DNA of 64,000 nt, taken from Eremophila alpestris peregrina. Taxonomy: Eukaryota; Chordata; Aves; Passeriformes; Alaudidae. Positions 1 through 13,865 of this stretch are shown piece after piece. The notes beneath the pieces were generated by a model. The model saw only the letters and a list, made by a program, of their open reading frames with translations, was not told where the DNA came from and did no database searches. Each line of letters begins with the position of its first letter. Within the stretch, counting starts at the first letter, position 1. Both the position numbers and the translations under genes were made by a program. The DNA is taken from positions 6,600,809-6,664,808 of the forward strand of contig WMCF01000015.1 of assembly GCA_009792885.1 (NCBI GenBank), in the 5' to 3' direction.

Positions 1-3000
1 TTTGAGGATTTTTCTTATACTTCACCAGTGATGCATGAAAACTAGTAATGAATATGAGAATGTAAGGCTGATGAAAATACCCTGACCTACATAACTCTCT
101 ATGTAGCCAAGAAAGTATTTCTCTTCATTTTAATTCAACCAAGGACTAAGCTGAACTCCAGAAATTTACAAGATCTATTCTCAAAAGAGTAAATTTTTCA
201 GGATGCAAGGCCTCTACTGTTTCTCAGTGGCTTTCATAAGACCTGGATATTGTTCTGTGATTAAAAGATTGTCTTAATACTTTCAACAGTGTGAATTTAT
301 GATTTAGACAGTCTAAAATCTAAAAACCTTTGATCCCAATGTACCCTACCTTGGGGTGGCCTTTTCTTTTCTATTTTTTCTGTCTATAATGTTTTTAGGA
401 TACAGTTGGAGATCAAACTGGTATATTAAAGTTCTTCTTTAGAGATAATGCTATATATTTAAATATAATTAAAACAGATTTTAAAATACTTATAAGGAAG
501 ATAGGTAGACTCAATTTTCATTAACACTCACTGTACATTATTGTATGTATTCAGTCTCCTCAGCCAACTGCTAAAGAATAGCCTCAGTGGAATAACTCAT
601 GATTTATAAAGAAGTAAATAAAAAAAAGAATTATGAGTGGTGATTTCAGCTTTTTTCAGGCAAGCAAATAGAATTTCTCCTCACTAAAATTATCTCAGTA
701 TGATGGAAAGGAAATTTACAACTTATATGCAATTACGCAGGTAGTTATTGTTACTGTTGTGTTATTGTTGTTGGGGGGACAGTCTATTAGGATGTGATTT
801 TACATATGATACTCTAGTTACCAGTTCCTAGTTATCCTTTGTTGGGTTGAGGTTTTTTTGTTTGTTTTAGTTCAGTAGTATAATTTGGAAAAACAAGAAA
901 TGCCAAATTATGTAACTAAATCAGTATAAAACCTTGCTATCACTTCAAAAAATTCTTGTGTTATTTGAAGTGTCTCACCCTTCTCATTTTTATTCTGGTT
1001 GTGGCCATTTTTCTTACATTTCAAAGATCAAGAGTTTATGATTGGTATCTTGCGCTGTTATCAAGTACATTTCAAAGGATCTACATGATTTAAAAAAAAC
1101 TTATTGACAAAGGAATAAAGAAGTTTTATTTCAGCTCCTTCAAGGAATACATGACCCAGACAAAACAATGTGTAGCTCAGAAGTGGGGCTTTTAAATTTT
1201 AGCATGCCTTGCTGAGGCAAGGCAGACTGGTAATAGAGTAAGGGCTCATACAACAGACCAAATCATTCACAGAGCATCTGAAAAGGACCAAATATAATTT
1301 AACAAATCAGGTACCAAGCATGGGCTATTTCTATTCAGCCTGCCATATTTTCTCCAGAAGACAAGAGGGTACCCATCTGAGTTGAGGTGCTGGGTGTTCT
1401 TGGCTCAGAATAATCCTTCAAGTTGTTCTTGTTTCTACTGAAAAACAAGTGAAGTCACATCCCTCAGGAAACAAGATATTACGAGCTTTTACTGAGAAAC
1501 CAGGGACAAAATGTCCAAAATTTCATCAGTTCTAATCAAGCTTTGGGTTGCATTTTTAGTATTTATAAACTCTTAGGGAGGGACAAGATTTCAGAAAAGA
1601 TTATATAATGAAAAAAAAGAAAATCTGTAATATTGCTTCCTTGAAAAGAATCTAGCATGCAGTTCCCTTAAGTCAATACATAGACTAGTTTAATGTATAG
1701 GACTATCTGGCATTATTAGCAACAATAAGAATATTTCCCAAGAACCTCCAAGAAGTTTTTCACAGTATAATCTAAGGGAATTGAGATAAGAAAATAAAAT
1801 TCTTTCATGTGGTGAACCAGAGTATTTCTCTGGTTCTCCTGGATGTGCAGGAGTCTGGACAGGGGGGTGAATCCTCCCTGGCCTGTGCCTGAAACAGTGA
1901 TGGTTTTTGGTCTCAGCCCGTGGAAAAAGCACTGTCAGGGTTGTCTGAGGATTTGGAGGTCACAAGGGTTTGATTTGTGTGATTTTTGTTATGTCACTGG
2001 GTGTGTAGAAGTAGTTTTATATTTTATTACATAGACATGAATAGAGTTAATATGGTGGCAGATCAATGTGTGATAAAGTCACATTTTCCTGTCCTTCTCT
2101 TCCTCTTCCTCTTTGCAAAGGGTGTTGGTTCTTAGGATTGGTAAAGGTAAAATTTCACTGCATGACATGGGTTTTAGTTATTGGTGTTTAGAGAAAAACA
2201 ATGTTACGTAGGTTTAGATTATAAAAGTTCAGGTGCTGTCGTGGGCGGGGGAGAATCCATCTTTCCAGCTGCCTGTGAACTTCACACTGGACAAGAAAGA
2301 ACTTAGAGATAAGATGTAAAATAAACATCTGCAGTCCACAACCCAGACGTTCTCCCATTCCTTCTTTCAAGCATGGGCCGGTGAGAAGAAAGATTTTACA
2401 TTGTTGGGGTTAATCTCAGAAGAGATAACTCCGACACTTTCACTGACAAATTTGCTAATAAACCAGTAAATAGTTCAACAGGTAAAATTTAAAGCCCAAG
2501 GAACCTGGGAAATCCAAGTAGAAATTTATAGGACCAGATTAATTTATTTTTTATCTAGTTTATACACAGTACATTTTCTCTGTTAAAAATAAAAAAGATA
2601 AATAATTAATTTTCCATGCTAAAAACAATTAATCTAAATCAATCTCTTTATCCCATTTTTAGTTTTGTTAACTCTCTTATGCAAGACATCAGTGGAAGTA
2701 ATAAAATTTTTATGGAGTTAGCAAACTTGGGTCATCTTGCTGGGTGAGCAGATATATATATACATATAAAGCTTGCCAAACCTGTGAGCCGTGATGAAGG
2801 AGCTTAATTAAAGTTCATAGACAAATTAAAAGTGAAAAAAAATAGAACAGCAAGAAAGGCATTAATTAAGAAAACCTGTATCTTAAAAAGGGCAGACCCA
2901 AGGGTATCAGTACAGAAATAAGTAACAGCAGGGGTGACCATCAGACAGAAGATAAAATAGAGTAATATGGGGGAAGAGAGCAAGCTGTTCAGGTGTAAAG

Positions 3001-3503
3001 TTGTTATGAAGTCCATGACTATGGTTCAAGAACATCACTGAAGAGCTCAGTTGGAGCACTGGAGTTGTGTGGGAAAAGCTGCCCTGTACCTGTGCCAAGA
3101 TAAGGTCCCATGACAGTATCTGTTCGAACTCAGAATGATTTTTGTTTATCTTTTTCACAGCACCACTCTTGCATGCCTTTTCTTAGACTTTCAGATCAAT
3201 TTTATAAGTAAAAAACAAGGCTTATATTTAAAGCAAAACAAATAAACAGCATTCTATTACATGGAAGAGAATACATTTCTGAAACTGTGAGAATTTTTTT
3301 AGGGTTCATTAGACAATATGCTTTGCAGGACACTTTTATATTTTAATCTTCACAGAAACTGCTCTGATTTGTATCTTCTAGATTCCTTACATTTTCTTAA
3401 GAACTTTTTGAAGATTATCTCATTTTCTTGGGAGTTGATGAGGTTTTTTCCTGCTTCCCCTCCAGCCCTTCCCATTATTCCTCCCAGCCCTGAAAAGTTC
3501 ATA
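1..3503. other. Unassigned AT-rich noncoding DNA
   Basis: I see no supportable gene in this stretch. The ATG-initiated frames are all under 90 codons, overlap one another on both strands and resemble no family I know. It contains a short TA run near 2752-2764 and a perfect 9-bp hairpin at 1814-1836. The segment around 1840-1960 is less AT-rich than its surroundings, but I could not assign it to a repeat family. An old diverged repeat or a short noncoding exon cannot be excluded. Confidence 0.6.
1814..1836. repeat. Short perfect inverted repeat (9-bp stem, 5-base loop)
   Basis: GAACCAGAG is followed by the loop TATTT and then CTCTGGTTC, its exact reverse complement. After one mismatch at each side, two further pairs (GG/CC) extend the arms. 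No larger mobile-element ends or target duplications are visible around it. It could form a small hairpin in RNA or be chance. Confidence 0.7.
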
Positions 3504-4240
3504 GAATCATAGGATTGTTTAGATTGGAGAAGAACTTTAAGATCATCAAGCTCAAACATGGACTTAGCACTGCCAAGTCCATTACTAAACCGTATCTTTA
3601 AGTACCACATGTATGTGTTTCTTATGTATCTTTAGTGATAGAGACTAAACCACTTCCCTGGACAGCCTGTACTGATGCTTGACAACTCTTTCAGTGAAGA
3701 GATTTTCCCTAATAGGCAATTGAAACTTTCCCTGACACAACTTGAAGTTATTTTCCTTTGTCCTATTCAGCAAGATGAACCCATCTCTAAAAACTGGGAG
3801 AAGAGAATGATCTTCATCTCACTATAACCTCCTTTCAGGCAGTTGTAGAGAGGGTCTCTCCTGAGCCTCCTTTTCTCCAGGCCAAGCCACTCCACCTCCC
3901 TCTGCTACTCCTCTCAACACTTGTGCTCCAGACCTTCCACCAGCTTTGTTTCCCTTCTCTGGACATGCTCTGGCATCTCTTCGTCCTTCTTGTACTCAAG
4001 GCTCCAGAACTGTGCCAAGTACAGAGAGAAAATCTCTTCCCCAGTCCTTCTGGGCACACTGTCTCTGGTACAAGTCAGGATGCCATTAGCACACTCCTGG
4101 TGTTGGCCAACACCTCGAGCTCCTTTTCCCCCTGGCAGCTTCCCAGACAGACAGTGTTTCCCAAGCCTGTAGTGCTGCATGGGCACCCAAGTCCTGGACC
4201 TGGCACTGATTGTGGTGACCTGACTATATTGATCCATTAC
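3504..4240 (-). mobile_element. CR1 LINE, 5'-truncated, minus strand
   Basis: Read on the plus strand, this begins with the reverse complement of a CR1 3' end (ATAGAATCATAGGATTG followed by a 'GGAGAAGAACTTTAAGATCATCAAG' type sequence, given here only as its pattern). It continues through the familiar antisense CR1 3' region: 'CACTTCCCTGGACAGCCTGT', 'TTTCAGTGAAGAGATTTT', 'CAACCTCCTTTCAGGCAGTT' and 'CTCTGGACATGCTCTGGCA'. CR1 is a non-LTR retrotransposon that is usually 5'-truncated and lacks obvious target duplications, as here. The 5' boundary is approximate because similarity fades near 4240. The overlapping reading frames of 74-114 codons on both strands are by-products of this repeat, not genes. 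Confidence 0.93.
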
Positions 4241-7200
4241 TGTAGAATCCACAGATATTCACTGTAATTTCTCTCTGGAGGAGAAATATGCTGTATATTT
4301 GGTTCATTTAATTATCCTGTATACATATGTCTGTCTGTAATAGGTGGTTCATTAGAGATGTTTACACCGTTCCTGATGCTCATTGAGAGGAATCTCATGC
4401 TGTTTCATGCTAATGGAAAACTGATGAAACTTTGCTGTTTCAAGCAATTAATATTAACAATTTTTTATCACCACTGTAGTTGTCATTCTGTTCTGTGGTT
4501 ACAGCAGCTATAGTGAGACTGTGGTAAAAACAAAATAGGCAGTGGATCAGAAGCTATTCTGTAGTCCCTGTTAAATTCTTGCCTTGAATAAAACTGCTTT
4601 GTTGATGCAAATAGATGGCTATGATTTAATGCAAGAGATAGATAATTTCAGAAATCACTTGAAATGGGTATTAATCAAATCAGAACAAAAACTAATTTTA
4701 AACTATGGTACTTTTAATAAGCTGCTTGATTTTCGACAACTAGCTCTGTATCTAGTTAAATTAATTGTTAAGATGATTTATGGAAAAATTATAATAAGCA
4801 TGTATCATATGTTTCTTTTCCTCACATTCTTTCATAATAGAGGCCATACTGGAGAAGATGGTAAATGTCCCTGAATACCACCTATAGACAATTTCTAGTA
4901 TTTTGTCTGATTCTGCTTTCACTTTTTACCGATTCTGAAGCAGTTGAAAATCCAGCTCTTATGATGGTGTACTACGATGGATCATTCTCAGGATGTTCAA
5001 GAATCTTTCTTAATGTGTTATTTACTTCATTATGTAGTTAAAATAAGCAACACTAAGATTGCAGATCTAAGAGAACTTATTTTCTAGAATTTTATCTTTT
5101 CATGGACAGCACAAAAATAAACTAATTTTTTTAAGGTTATGTCATGCTTATACAATAGTATTTCTTTTTCAATTTGTTCCTAAACTATTTCCTCTTATTG
5201 CTAAAATCCAGTATTTATTTTAACCTTGAGCTTCTTGAGACCTGAAACAGAAAGCTTCAAAGTGTTGTAAAAACTATATCCTTTTTAAATCTAACTCATT
5301 TGAATGCAAGTTCCTTACAAGCTCAAAGAGTGTTGGTTGTTCTCATTGAAGTTTATAATGCCTTAGATATTCAAATCAGCTTTATGTCTTCCATTTGTTA
5401 TGCAGATTTGCAAACTTTATATATCACATGGTTTATCTACGTTAATACAGCTTTCACTAACAGGACTTAAAGGAATAGATGTATACTCTAAAGATGCACA
5501 TTTTTAGTACCTTGAATTATCATAACATAAAAATGGTGTGTATTGCTCTACTCTAATAAGACTCATTTTTATGTGGTTGTTGAAAGCCCTTTTGCATTCC
5601 ATTCTGTGTCTGGAGGTCTGTATAAAACCGATTGAGAAAAAAACCAAAGTGAAGACACCTGCTGGCTTATAACACAAATACTAAAATATCTTAGAGCCTG
5701 CTGAAAGGAGAATTGGAACAATATGTCATTACTGAAGGCTCACTTGCAAGTTCTAATGTATTATAATGAAAACAGTATGACAAACCTAATGAGACAGTGA
5801 AGATTTGGGTAATTGTTCCTACAATGTGTGGTAACTTTTCCAGCCGTTATTGGCAAACATAAAACCTAATGAGATTTTATTAATTTAAATGCAGTACATC
5901 TGCAAAACATTTCCTTAGTTGCAGTCTCCTCTGCTAATCTCCCTTCCCACACGTACTTGATCCTTTTAAGTTAATTGTTCTGCATAGTACACTTTCTAAA
6001 CAAAACATACAAAGCACTTACCATAAACGTGCATTAACTTATTTTGCCAAGGCTTACTTTTTGTGGGTACACTTCCAGATTAGTTGGATAGATTACAGCT
6101 TCTTTCCTCTCTGTGAAAATGTGTATAATGAAACTTATATTTTTACTTGGAATTTGATTAAGACAGCATCTTCACACAGAGCCCAATTTTGTCACTGTTC
6201 CTCACATTACTCTTCCAGGAGTCCTATGGAAGCAATTCACATTTTGAAAGAGTCGTATTTACTATGACTGAATAAGGTCAATATAGTCATACTTTGGAAC
6301 TTCAATTATTTTTTTTTATACAAGCTTGTTGATAACTAAAACATACATCATGTTTATTGTCTGGCTTTTTATTTCCTTAGCTTAATAAAGCCCAAAAGTT
6401 TTAAGAAAGATTTCATAAATAATCTACCATCTGATGCAAAGTTTAATTGTGTACTTAACATTTCTGACTGTAACCAAGCATGAAAATATCAATAACTATA
6501 TTTTGCTATTATAATTTCTTTGAGAATTTGCTGATTAAACTGTGTGTGTGACTGTCATCTTTATCAATATTTTCATTGAAATTTTGATCTTGAATCATTC
6601 TGTAAGTTTGTGTTTTTTTTTTTTTTAATTCTGGTATCTTCTCACAGTAGCCTCATCAGTAGCTCAGATTCAATGTTTTGGAAAAACAGGTCTTGTTCAT
6701 TCCTTACAGATCTCCCTTTTGCTGTATTTGAGCTATCAAAATGTTTCAGGTCCAGGAATTGAATACTGTCTTTGATCTGAACCCCTTACAGACACTTATA
6801 TTTGGCATACCTATATTCTTTCTGCTGATTAGTCCTGAAAAAACACCATTTTTATGCAGCTGTGTGTCTGATTAATTTTTTAAATGTTCAGATAATCTTT
6901 CTTAATGCTTGCTTTGATAATTTTAAACACCCAAAAACCTACACCACTACTTTCCTGGAAATGTTTTCAGTTGAAATTAAACAAGGCACAGAAGGTGTTC
7001 TGTGCTTACTATGTGATGACAAACATCAAGGATGACAATACCCTTTGACAGGCTTTTTTGTCTGGTTGGTTATTTAAGGAGAGCTTAGGATCGTGTTTAT
7101 TTTTCTTATTTCTGTCATCTTCTGTCTAATTTTGGGGTTTGCAGTTTCCTTGGAGTACAAGCTGTCTCCCTGCCTCATGTTTGTGTTATGCATGTACTTA

Positions 7201-9184
7201 AGTTATACATGTGAATTCATCTGTCATAAATAACCCCAAATGTAGATATATAAATTAGTAATAGATATATAGAGAGATGCATCTATATATCCCAGAGTAG
7301 ATATATGCTAGTTATACTGCGTAATCAACAGAAAGCAATAGGTACCCCATCACAGAGGCATTTAGCAAAGATCAGATCAGAGCTACCTTCTGAAACCCCT
7401 ATTTCTCTCCACTGCTTATAAAAGCAGTCAGTAGTAGCTAGACCTTGATATTCCACTTCATATCTATCCATTCATATTTCTGGTGTGATGAAACCCAAAC
7501 ATAACATTACAGAAAGCTTCACTCTTTCTATTCCTTAGAAAGAGTCTACAGTTAATTTATTTCTGTAACCAAAGAAATATCTTTCAAATAAATTAGTTTC
7601 ACCTTTTAGTATAAAATCTTTCTTTAAAAATGTAAAAAGTCTGATTTTAATTATTTTCATGAAAAACAAATATATACAAAAATGTTGCCCTTACCATAAT
7701 GACTACTTTGTTACTCAGTCACTCAGAATTAAATGAACTTCAGATAGTGCTGATTTCTGGTTCATTTTCTTTGTTGTATTCAGTGCTGGATCTTTTTCAA
7801 GTTACAATGTCATAAAAGGATGACAAGAAAAGTCTTGACTTTGCAGTCTCGGATGAAAGAGCATTTCTGGATGAACGTGCCCATAACACACTGCCAAATC
7901 ATGGCACAAAAAGCAATAGAGCTGTCATGAAGTTCAAAAATTATATTGTCTCTGCTAGAATAACTGGGAAGAGATCATATTCACTTTCCCCCTGAGTTTT
8001 GCAGGTCATTTTGGATTTATAGCATGGCTTTTTATTATAGTTTGTAGAACTTTTAGAGACTGCAGTCATTTTTATCAATTATTCCTTCACTTGGTCAGAA
8101 ATTCCTGCATTTTGATATCACAAAATGTGACAAAATTAATAAAATAATTTCTCTTAATTGTGCATCATAATTTTTCATGCCCTTGACACATATTCTAAGA
8201 GGCAGGACACAGACAGGGCTCAAAGCCAGAGTGAGTTGCAGACTTAGAAAGCACACAGCACCTGCATGTACAGGAGGCACTAGCAGGAGACATCTTTCTT
8301 GCAGCCTAATTCTTGTTGAAACCATATCTGACCTGAACCCTTCACTCATCTGGTAAAATGATGGGAAATAAACTCTTCTGCTCTGAGTAATACACTCTCT
8401 TAACCTATACAAAAATCAAAATTTCTACCAAGTGTCTGACTTTCTTAAGTAGGAATAATTTGAAATTGGGAGTATTTGGGGATCTGACAAAGGGTGGATC
8501 AGGGAGTGTCTTTCTACCTATGCTACTAATAGCTATAACTGCTAAGGATTATACAGACTAGTGATTTACTGCTGTCAGGAACTTTCTAATAACTGAAGAG
8601 GGATACACTGCTAAAACTCGTTAAACCAAAGTGCATAAATGCAACTGTCTTTTTTGGTGGCAAATTTTTTTCATTTTCATTTTTGTTTTAGTGCTATGGT
8701 AAAATGCATTTTTGTTATAATGATTCTCCTTAGTTCTAGCAGCACTGCATATATCTAAAAAAACATCTTTAGGTAAAAAACTCCAGTAGAAGCTCATAGT
8801 CCTAGCTTCCCAGTGAACTACTCTGGATAACTCAGTTTGTAATCTTGCACCATTTGTATGACTGCATGCAGCCAAAGGCAGAGAGAGGAGTGTCTGTCTT
8901 TAGCAAGCCCCTGTAGACTAATTGTAGAGTAAAGTATATTAAATAACCAGTAGGAAAAAAATAAAAAAAAAAAAGATAGTCTGCCAGGCAGGACAACAGC
9001 CAAGGGAGACTTTAATCAGCAACCAGCAGCCTCCTTTTTACCCTGAAGACTGCATAAATGAGAAAGGTTTTGGAGGCCTGCCAGAGAAAAGGAGTGCTGA
9101 GGTTAGTAGAGGCATGACAGTTTCCATTTTTCTCAATCCTTCGCCCTCAGAGATTAACAAGATTTCCCTCCTATATTATGCAGC

Positions 9185-9188
<4 letters not shown>
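4241..9188. other. Unassigned AT-rich noncoding DNA
   Basis: No supportable gene or recognisable transposon is seen. The longest ATG-initiated frames are 105 codons (minus, 8095-8412) and 96 codons (plus, 4584-4874). Neither has a recognisable domain or lies next to a clear splice context. Simple-sequence features include a T14 run at 6613-6626, AT/GATA-like runs at about 7240-7310 and an A-rich tract near 8955-8974. Confidence 0.6.

Positions 9189-9227
<39 letters not shown>
9189..9227. repeat. (ATT)n microsatellite, about 13 units
   Basis: An uninterrupted run of the trinucleotide ATT/TTA spans about 39 bases. It lies 23 bases upstream of a CR1 3'-end stub. Pure trinucleotide runs of this length are commonly polymorphic. 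Confidence 0.97.
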
Positions 9228-9250
9228 GGTTGTTGTTTCTAATATTTTTA

Positions 9251-9296
9251 TCATAGTATGTCTGGAGTTGGAAGGGACCCACAAAGATCATTAAAA
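9251..9296 (-). mobile_element. CR1 3'-end stub, minus strand
   Basis: TCATAGTATG, then GGAGTTGGAAGGGACCCAC, then AAAGATCATTAAAA matches the reverse complement of the last ~45 bases of CR1 ('...GATCTTTAAGGTCCCTTCCAA...ATTCTATGA'). It is a severely 5'-truncated insertion. The short length makes the subfamily unassignable. Confidence 0.75.
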
Positions 9297-12200
9297 ACCA
9301 TAATTATTATATATAATAACAATTCTTATAATTTTACTACATAAAGGATAGTAGTTGTAAGTCATGTCTGAAATGTTTGATTCCTAAAATCTGAAAGAAC
9401 TGCAAACAGAAGAGAGTCCCAAGAAAATATATTCTTGTTGGAATCTATGGGAAAGACTGTTGCTCCTTCCAGAGCATCATTTTAGTTTCTGTTGGGAGAG
9501 ATTTCTGGAGCCCTTAAAGCAAAACCAAATTCATTTTTAGATAAGGTTTCTCAAGGTTTTTTTCACCAACATACCACTCTCATTTCTGCTTTCATTTTAA
9601 AAGGCAACTCGCATTGTCCCCTTCACCTGAGATATTAATTTTACTTTCCTATGGTTCTTCCTGTGCCTTGACTGTACATGTTGTTACATAATGTTCAGTA
9701 TTTTAATAATAGTGAATATACATGTGTTTTTGCATGACCGTATGCTAAAATCTAGTTGATACTGTCTCGAGCCTTAATGCAGCCTGTCTTCATTGCATTC
9801 TTCATGATTGCAAACATGGGGCTCAGTCTTTTTCAACTCACCAGTTTTCCAGTGAAAGAAATCCCAACGGACCAGGAACAGGCACTACAAAATGTCCCAT
9901 ACCTACAGAAAGGCTGGATGTGACCAAACAATCCTATTTTTCCCTTCCACCAGTCATAGCAAGGCAGCTGCCCGGCAAGTGACAAATGTACACCTATGCA
10001 AGTCAGGCTAAATGTGGCATCTGACTTCACCTATTTGCATCTAAAAGTAGTAAAAGTAGTCCCAGTAGCAATCAATTAGTAGAGAGATTGCAGGTGAGAT
10101 GATCTTAAGTGCATGATAAATGCAAATTGTCTCTAAGGTCTTTAATTTATCACATACATTTCACCATCTCTTATATAATGTGTAGATGATGGTATATTAT
10201 ATCTCTCAGTGAAACCTCATTTTAAACACTAGGGACTCAGTGATTCTACTGTACTCTGATTTTTGGCTGTATTTGTAGTAGACAAATAAGACCTATTTAA
10301 CAACTGTTCTGGTTAATTTCTTATTTCCTTTCTAGATTTTAGTAAGCATTTTGGCCAAGACACTGGTATCTGATTCTTATTAAAATCCTCATTCATGCTC
10401 ATGTTGCTATAAACTGCTGAATGCAAAGGGCTGTGTATTTTCTCCAATTCAGACAAAATTCTGAGTGTTATATATGTGCCTTTCTATGTGTGTCCCCATT
10501 TTTGTATGAACCAAATTAAATTATATGTGTATATTTTATGCTATGTTGTAATATAACCCAAGCTGGTTTACCTTTTAAGTAAAAACCCTACTGCCAAAAC
10601 CTGTAAAGCACAACCCTACCTCTATGTGCCATATATTGTAGTTTAATTTACAAGATTTTGTAGCTCTTATTATTTAAAAATCTGACCTTTACCAGAACGT
10701 AATTTACTTTTCTACTTAACAGGAATGACCTACCAAATGAAGAGCAGATGATCACAGGATACAAACCAAGACTCCAACAGGAAAACTAAATTTTCTGTCC
10801 ATTTACTATGATGCATGTCATACCTAATTCACAGGGTGTTTATATAGATGTAGAATAATGTGCAATAAATTAATAGTTTAAACACTACTCTATACCAGAA
10901 TAATCAATCAAAAATGACAGCTGGTTGATTTCTTCTTTTAGATTAAAATTTTCCCATTGCTTAATTGATTTTATTATTTTTCAAAAGGTGATTTGAAAGT
11001 CATATATTTATAGAAAGCTAATTTTTTAAAGTACATACAGAAGGAGGACTGATTTTGGCTGCTAGGATCTCTTCCCTTCTTCCTAGTACAATGTGAGAAA
11101 ATCTGCAATTTCAAACTCACAGCCAGAAAATTAGGAGGAGTTTCCAAGAAGTTTCAGTTTTAAAAGTTCGCAAATATTTTCATGTTGACTACAACTTCTG
11201 AACTTCAGCTGACATATTTCTTTTGAATGCAGTAGTGAATGCCTGCTATACTATGAAGAAAAATAGGTGAAAAACTCCCTTGGGTCCTATGATTGTAGAA
11301 CTCAGGTACTATAACTAGCAAGAAACAGATGGTTCCACAGCACAGAAGCATTTCAAAATAAACATTAATACAAGTTGGGATAAAATTCTTATTAGGAATG
11401 CAGTTTTAATCATGTTAACTGTTGTTGACATTGGTACTTAAAACTGTTTCATAGATTCTAACAAAAAGAAAAATCTAATTAATGTGGCATAAGATGAATG
11501 TATGCTATTAACTGTATTATTTACAGTAAAAAGTCATCTCCTGAAAAAATGAGTATTATTTTGTTTTCATGAAACATAGTCTATAAATATTTTTAATTAC
11601 TTTCATGATAGTTTCAGTCTGCTTGTTACTAATGTCTAGTAATTTACTTCTAAAATATGGTTGCTGATTTATAGATCACACCAACCTCAAGTATCTTCTT
11701 GTAAGGAAAGCTGTGATTCTTTGGCTATGTAATCATAAGTGTTTAATTAACCATTAAAAAAGGCAGCCATTTCTTTATAGTCAACTTGACTAGACACAGA
11801 AAACCAGAATTTTTATTTGTATATTCTAATAACTATGCTACAGCACTGAGGTGTAATACTATAAAGGATGTCAACAGTCCACCACCTAGAAGGCCAGCTT
11901 TAAAATAATCTTTCCATCTGATGTTTTCTCTGGGTGAGTAGCTTTCTCACAAATTCACCAATACAGGAAATGCAATAATCAGTCTCTTTTCAGAATTTAT
12001 GAAACATAGGATTACATTTTGAAGAATGAATTCCTTCTTAGATTTTTTTCATTCTATCTACAAAAATAATATCAAACATGATTGTAAAATTGAGGTGATA
12101 TTCAAATTCCCAAGTACTGTTTTCAAACCTGTTTTTCAGTCTAGACATCCCACAGAACAATGACAAATAATAAAAAAGGGTCTAGACTCAACTGTTAAAT

Positions 12201-12311
12201 AAATTTATTTATTTAACAAACACTGTTAAACTTATCAGTTTGAATTTTAGAGCTGGACAATAAGAAGAGACTAAATCTATCTTCCCAATGGAAGGTATTG
12301 GTGTCTTCGAG
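9297..12311. other. Unassigned AT-rich noncoding DNA
   Basis: No gene or recognisable repeat is seen apart from an AT-rich hairpin at 12193-12218. The only ATG frame of note (65 codons, minus, 9833-10030) has no recognisable features. The sequence is typical of unconstrained AT-rich intergenic or intronic DNA. Confidence 0.55.
12193..12218. repeat. AT-rich perfect inverted repeat (11-bp stem, 4-base loop)
   Basis: TGTTAAATAAA, then loop TTTA, then TTTATTTAACA form a perfect 11-base-pair inverted repeat. Each strand carries an AATAAA hexamer. The hexamers have no supported transcript unit nearby, so a polyadenylation role is not claimed. Confidence 0.7.
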
Positions 12312-12571
12312 TGTTTCATGTGCCAGGGGAAGTTTAGCTTAGATATTAGGAAAATTTATTACTGGGAAGGGTTGTAAAATATTGGAACAGACTGTCCAGG
12401 GAAGTGGTGGAGCCACTACCTCTGGAATTATTTTAAAAATATGTGGATATGGCACTTGGAGACATGGTTTAGTGTTGAACTTGGTGGTGGTGCTGGGTTG
12501 ACTGTTGGATGTGATAATCCTTAAAGGTCTTTTCCAACCTTGATAATTCTATGATTCTATGATTCTATGAT
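12312..12571 (+). mobile_element. CR1 LINE 3' end, plus strand, with terminal octamer repeats
   Basis: The sense 3' region of CR1 is recognisable: 'GTGCCAGGGGAAGTTTAGCTT', 'CTGTCCAGGGAAGTGGTGGAG', 'GGCACTTGGAGACATGGTTTAG' and 'AAAGGTCTTTTCCAACCTTG' (pattern segments). It ends in three tandem copies of ATTCTATG, the diagnostic CR1 3' microsatellite, at about 12547-12570. The upstream limit is approximate, because sequence before 12312 no longer resembles CR1. It contains no ORF remnant. Confidence 0.93.
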
Positions 12572-13865
12572 AATTTAGCTTCTGCTACCTTTGCATGTGC
12601 CATTCGATTCATGTTTTGTTTCATTCTATATTAAGTTACATACTTTAATTCAGTGAACACCTGTCAATAAGGACAGAATTTATTTCTGTTGGCAGTCCAG
12701 TTCAGCATCCAGAGCTTAAAAGCAATCCTTACTTCCATAGGATACTTCCATACAGAGGAGAAAAATGCTTGAGTGTGTGTGATCAGTGTGCCTGAGTTCA
12801 GTATAACTTCATTATTTAGTTTGGGAAAGTTTAGTGACTTGGGCCCTCAGCTTACCCATGAGTTTAAAACTTCAAGGTAATCAATAGGGAGGCTACCTTT
12901 GAGCTGTGGGATTTGAAGTCCCAGACAACCGGAAACCCATGTGCCAGACCCAGAAAAATAATTAAATATTTCAGTTTTAGAGAATCATTGTTATCTGGCA
13001 GACTCATTTTGCCAGAAGATTCCTTCACTCTGCTGACATGAGCCTTATTCATCTGAGCACATGCTGATGTCTACAATATAGATGTCCAAATCTCAGCTAA
13101 TCATATTAGATACCTTTATATTTTAAAGATGCCTTTAGGGCATGGTTCATCTCATCCTAGAGTAGACATAGACATTCAGTCAGATAAATTAGGCTCTTGA
13201 AATACTTATTGCTCTCCATTGACTAGAAAATGACCCTGTAATGACTAGCTGGAAAGTAAAAGTCTCTGTTGCAGGTGTCTACACTTAGATGAAATTAATT
13301 TCTTCCCAAGGATGGCTTTCAGCTGCCTCATCAGAGTGCCATGTGTGATTTCTTATTTTTTGCTGAGGCACCTCACAGTGCTGTTAGATATGAAATAGGA
13401 TGACATAAAGAATGGCATTATGTAACCTCTGTTTAAGTAACTGAATTCCTCCCCAAGATCTTGAGTATCTACTTAAAACTCTAGATGGATTCATAGTCTA
13501 CAAGGAGTATAATAAGAACATTGAATTTTACACAACCATTCACAAACTGGAACAATTCTGAAAGCCAGGAAAATACTAGCATACAAATTATCTTTGTCAT
13601 CTGGCAAATGGAGTAACTTTTTACAAGCCTAAAGCTAAAGATTTTCTGGAGCTGCCTTTTAATCTACAAAAAAAGAGAGTTCATATATATCAAGACAGCT
13701 GAGAATTTATAACAAGACTAATTACAAGTTTTTCTCAAATTTCACATAGGAAAATCTTTTCAGTTATCTATTCCCCTGTAATTTAAGACTCTGGTAGTAC
13801 CTTGGAACCCAGAAAACATTTCAAGCCAGTTATTTTACAGGTCACTCTAGGCCTCTCCCTGCTAT
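12572..13865. other. Unassigned noncoding DNA between two CR1 copies
   Basis: I see no gene, RNA gene or clear transposon. The one ATG frame of 62 codons (minus, 12864-13052) is unremarkable. Confidence 0.55.

Noticed and set aside
3914..4267. 112- and 114-codon frames on opposite strands
   Set aside because: Both fall inside the CR1 3' region, which is not protein-coding in this element family.
8095..8412. 105-codon minus-strand frame
   Set aside because: No domain or motif is recognised, and no promoter or splice context supports it.
9189..9227. Regular repeat considered as a CRISPR-like array
   Set aside because: It is a pure trinucleotide microsatellite with no spacers. No array with repeat-spacer structure exists anywhere in the window.
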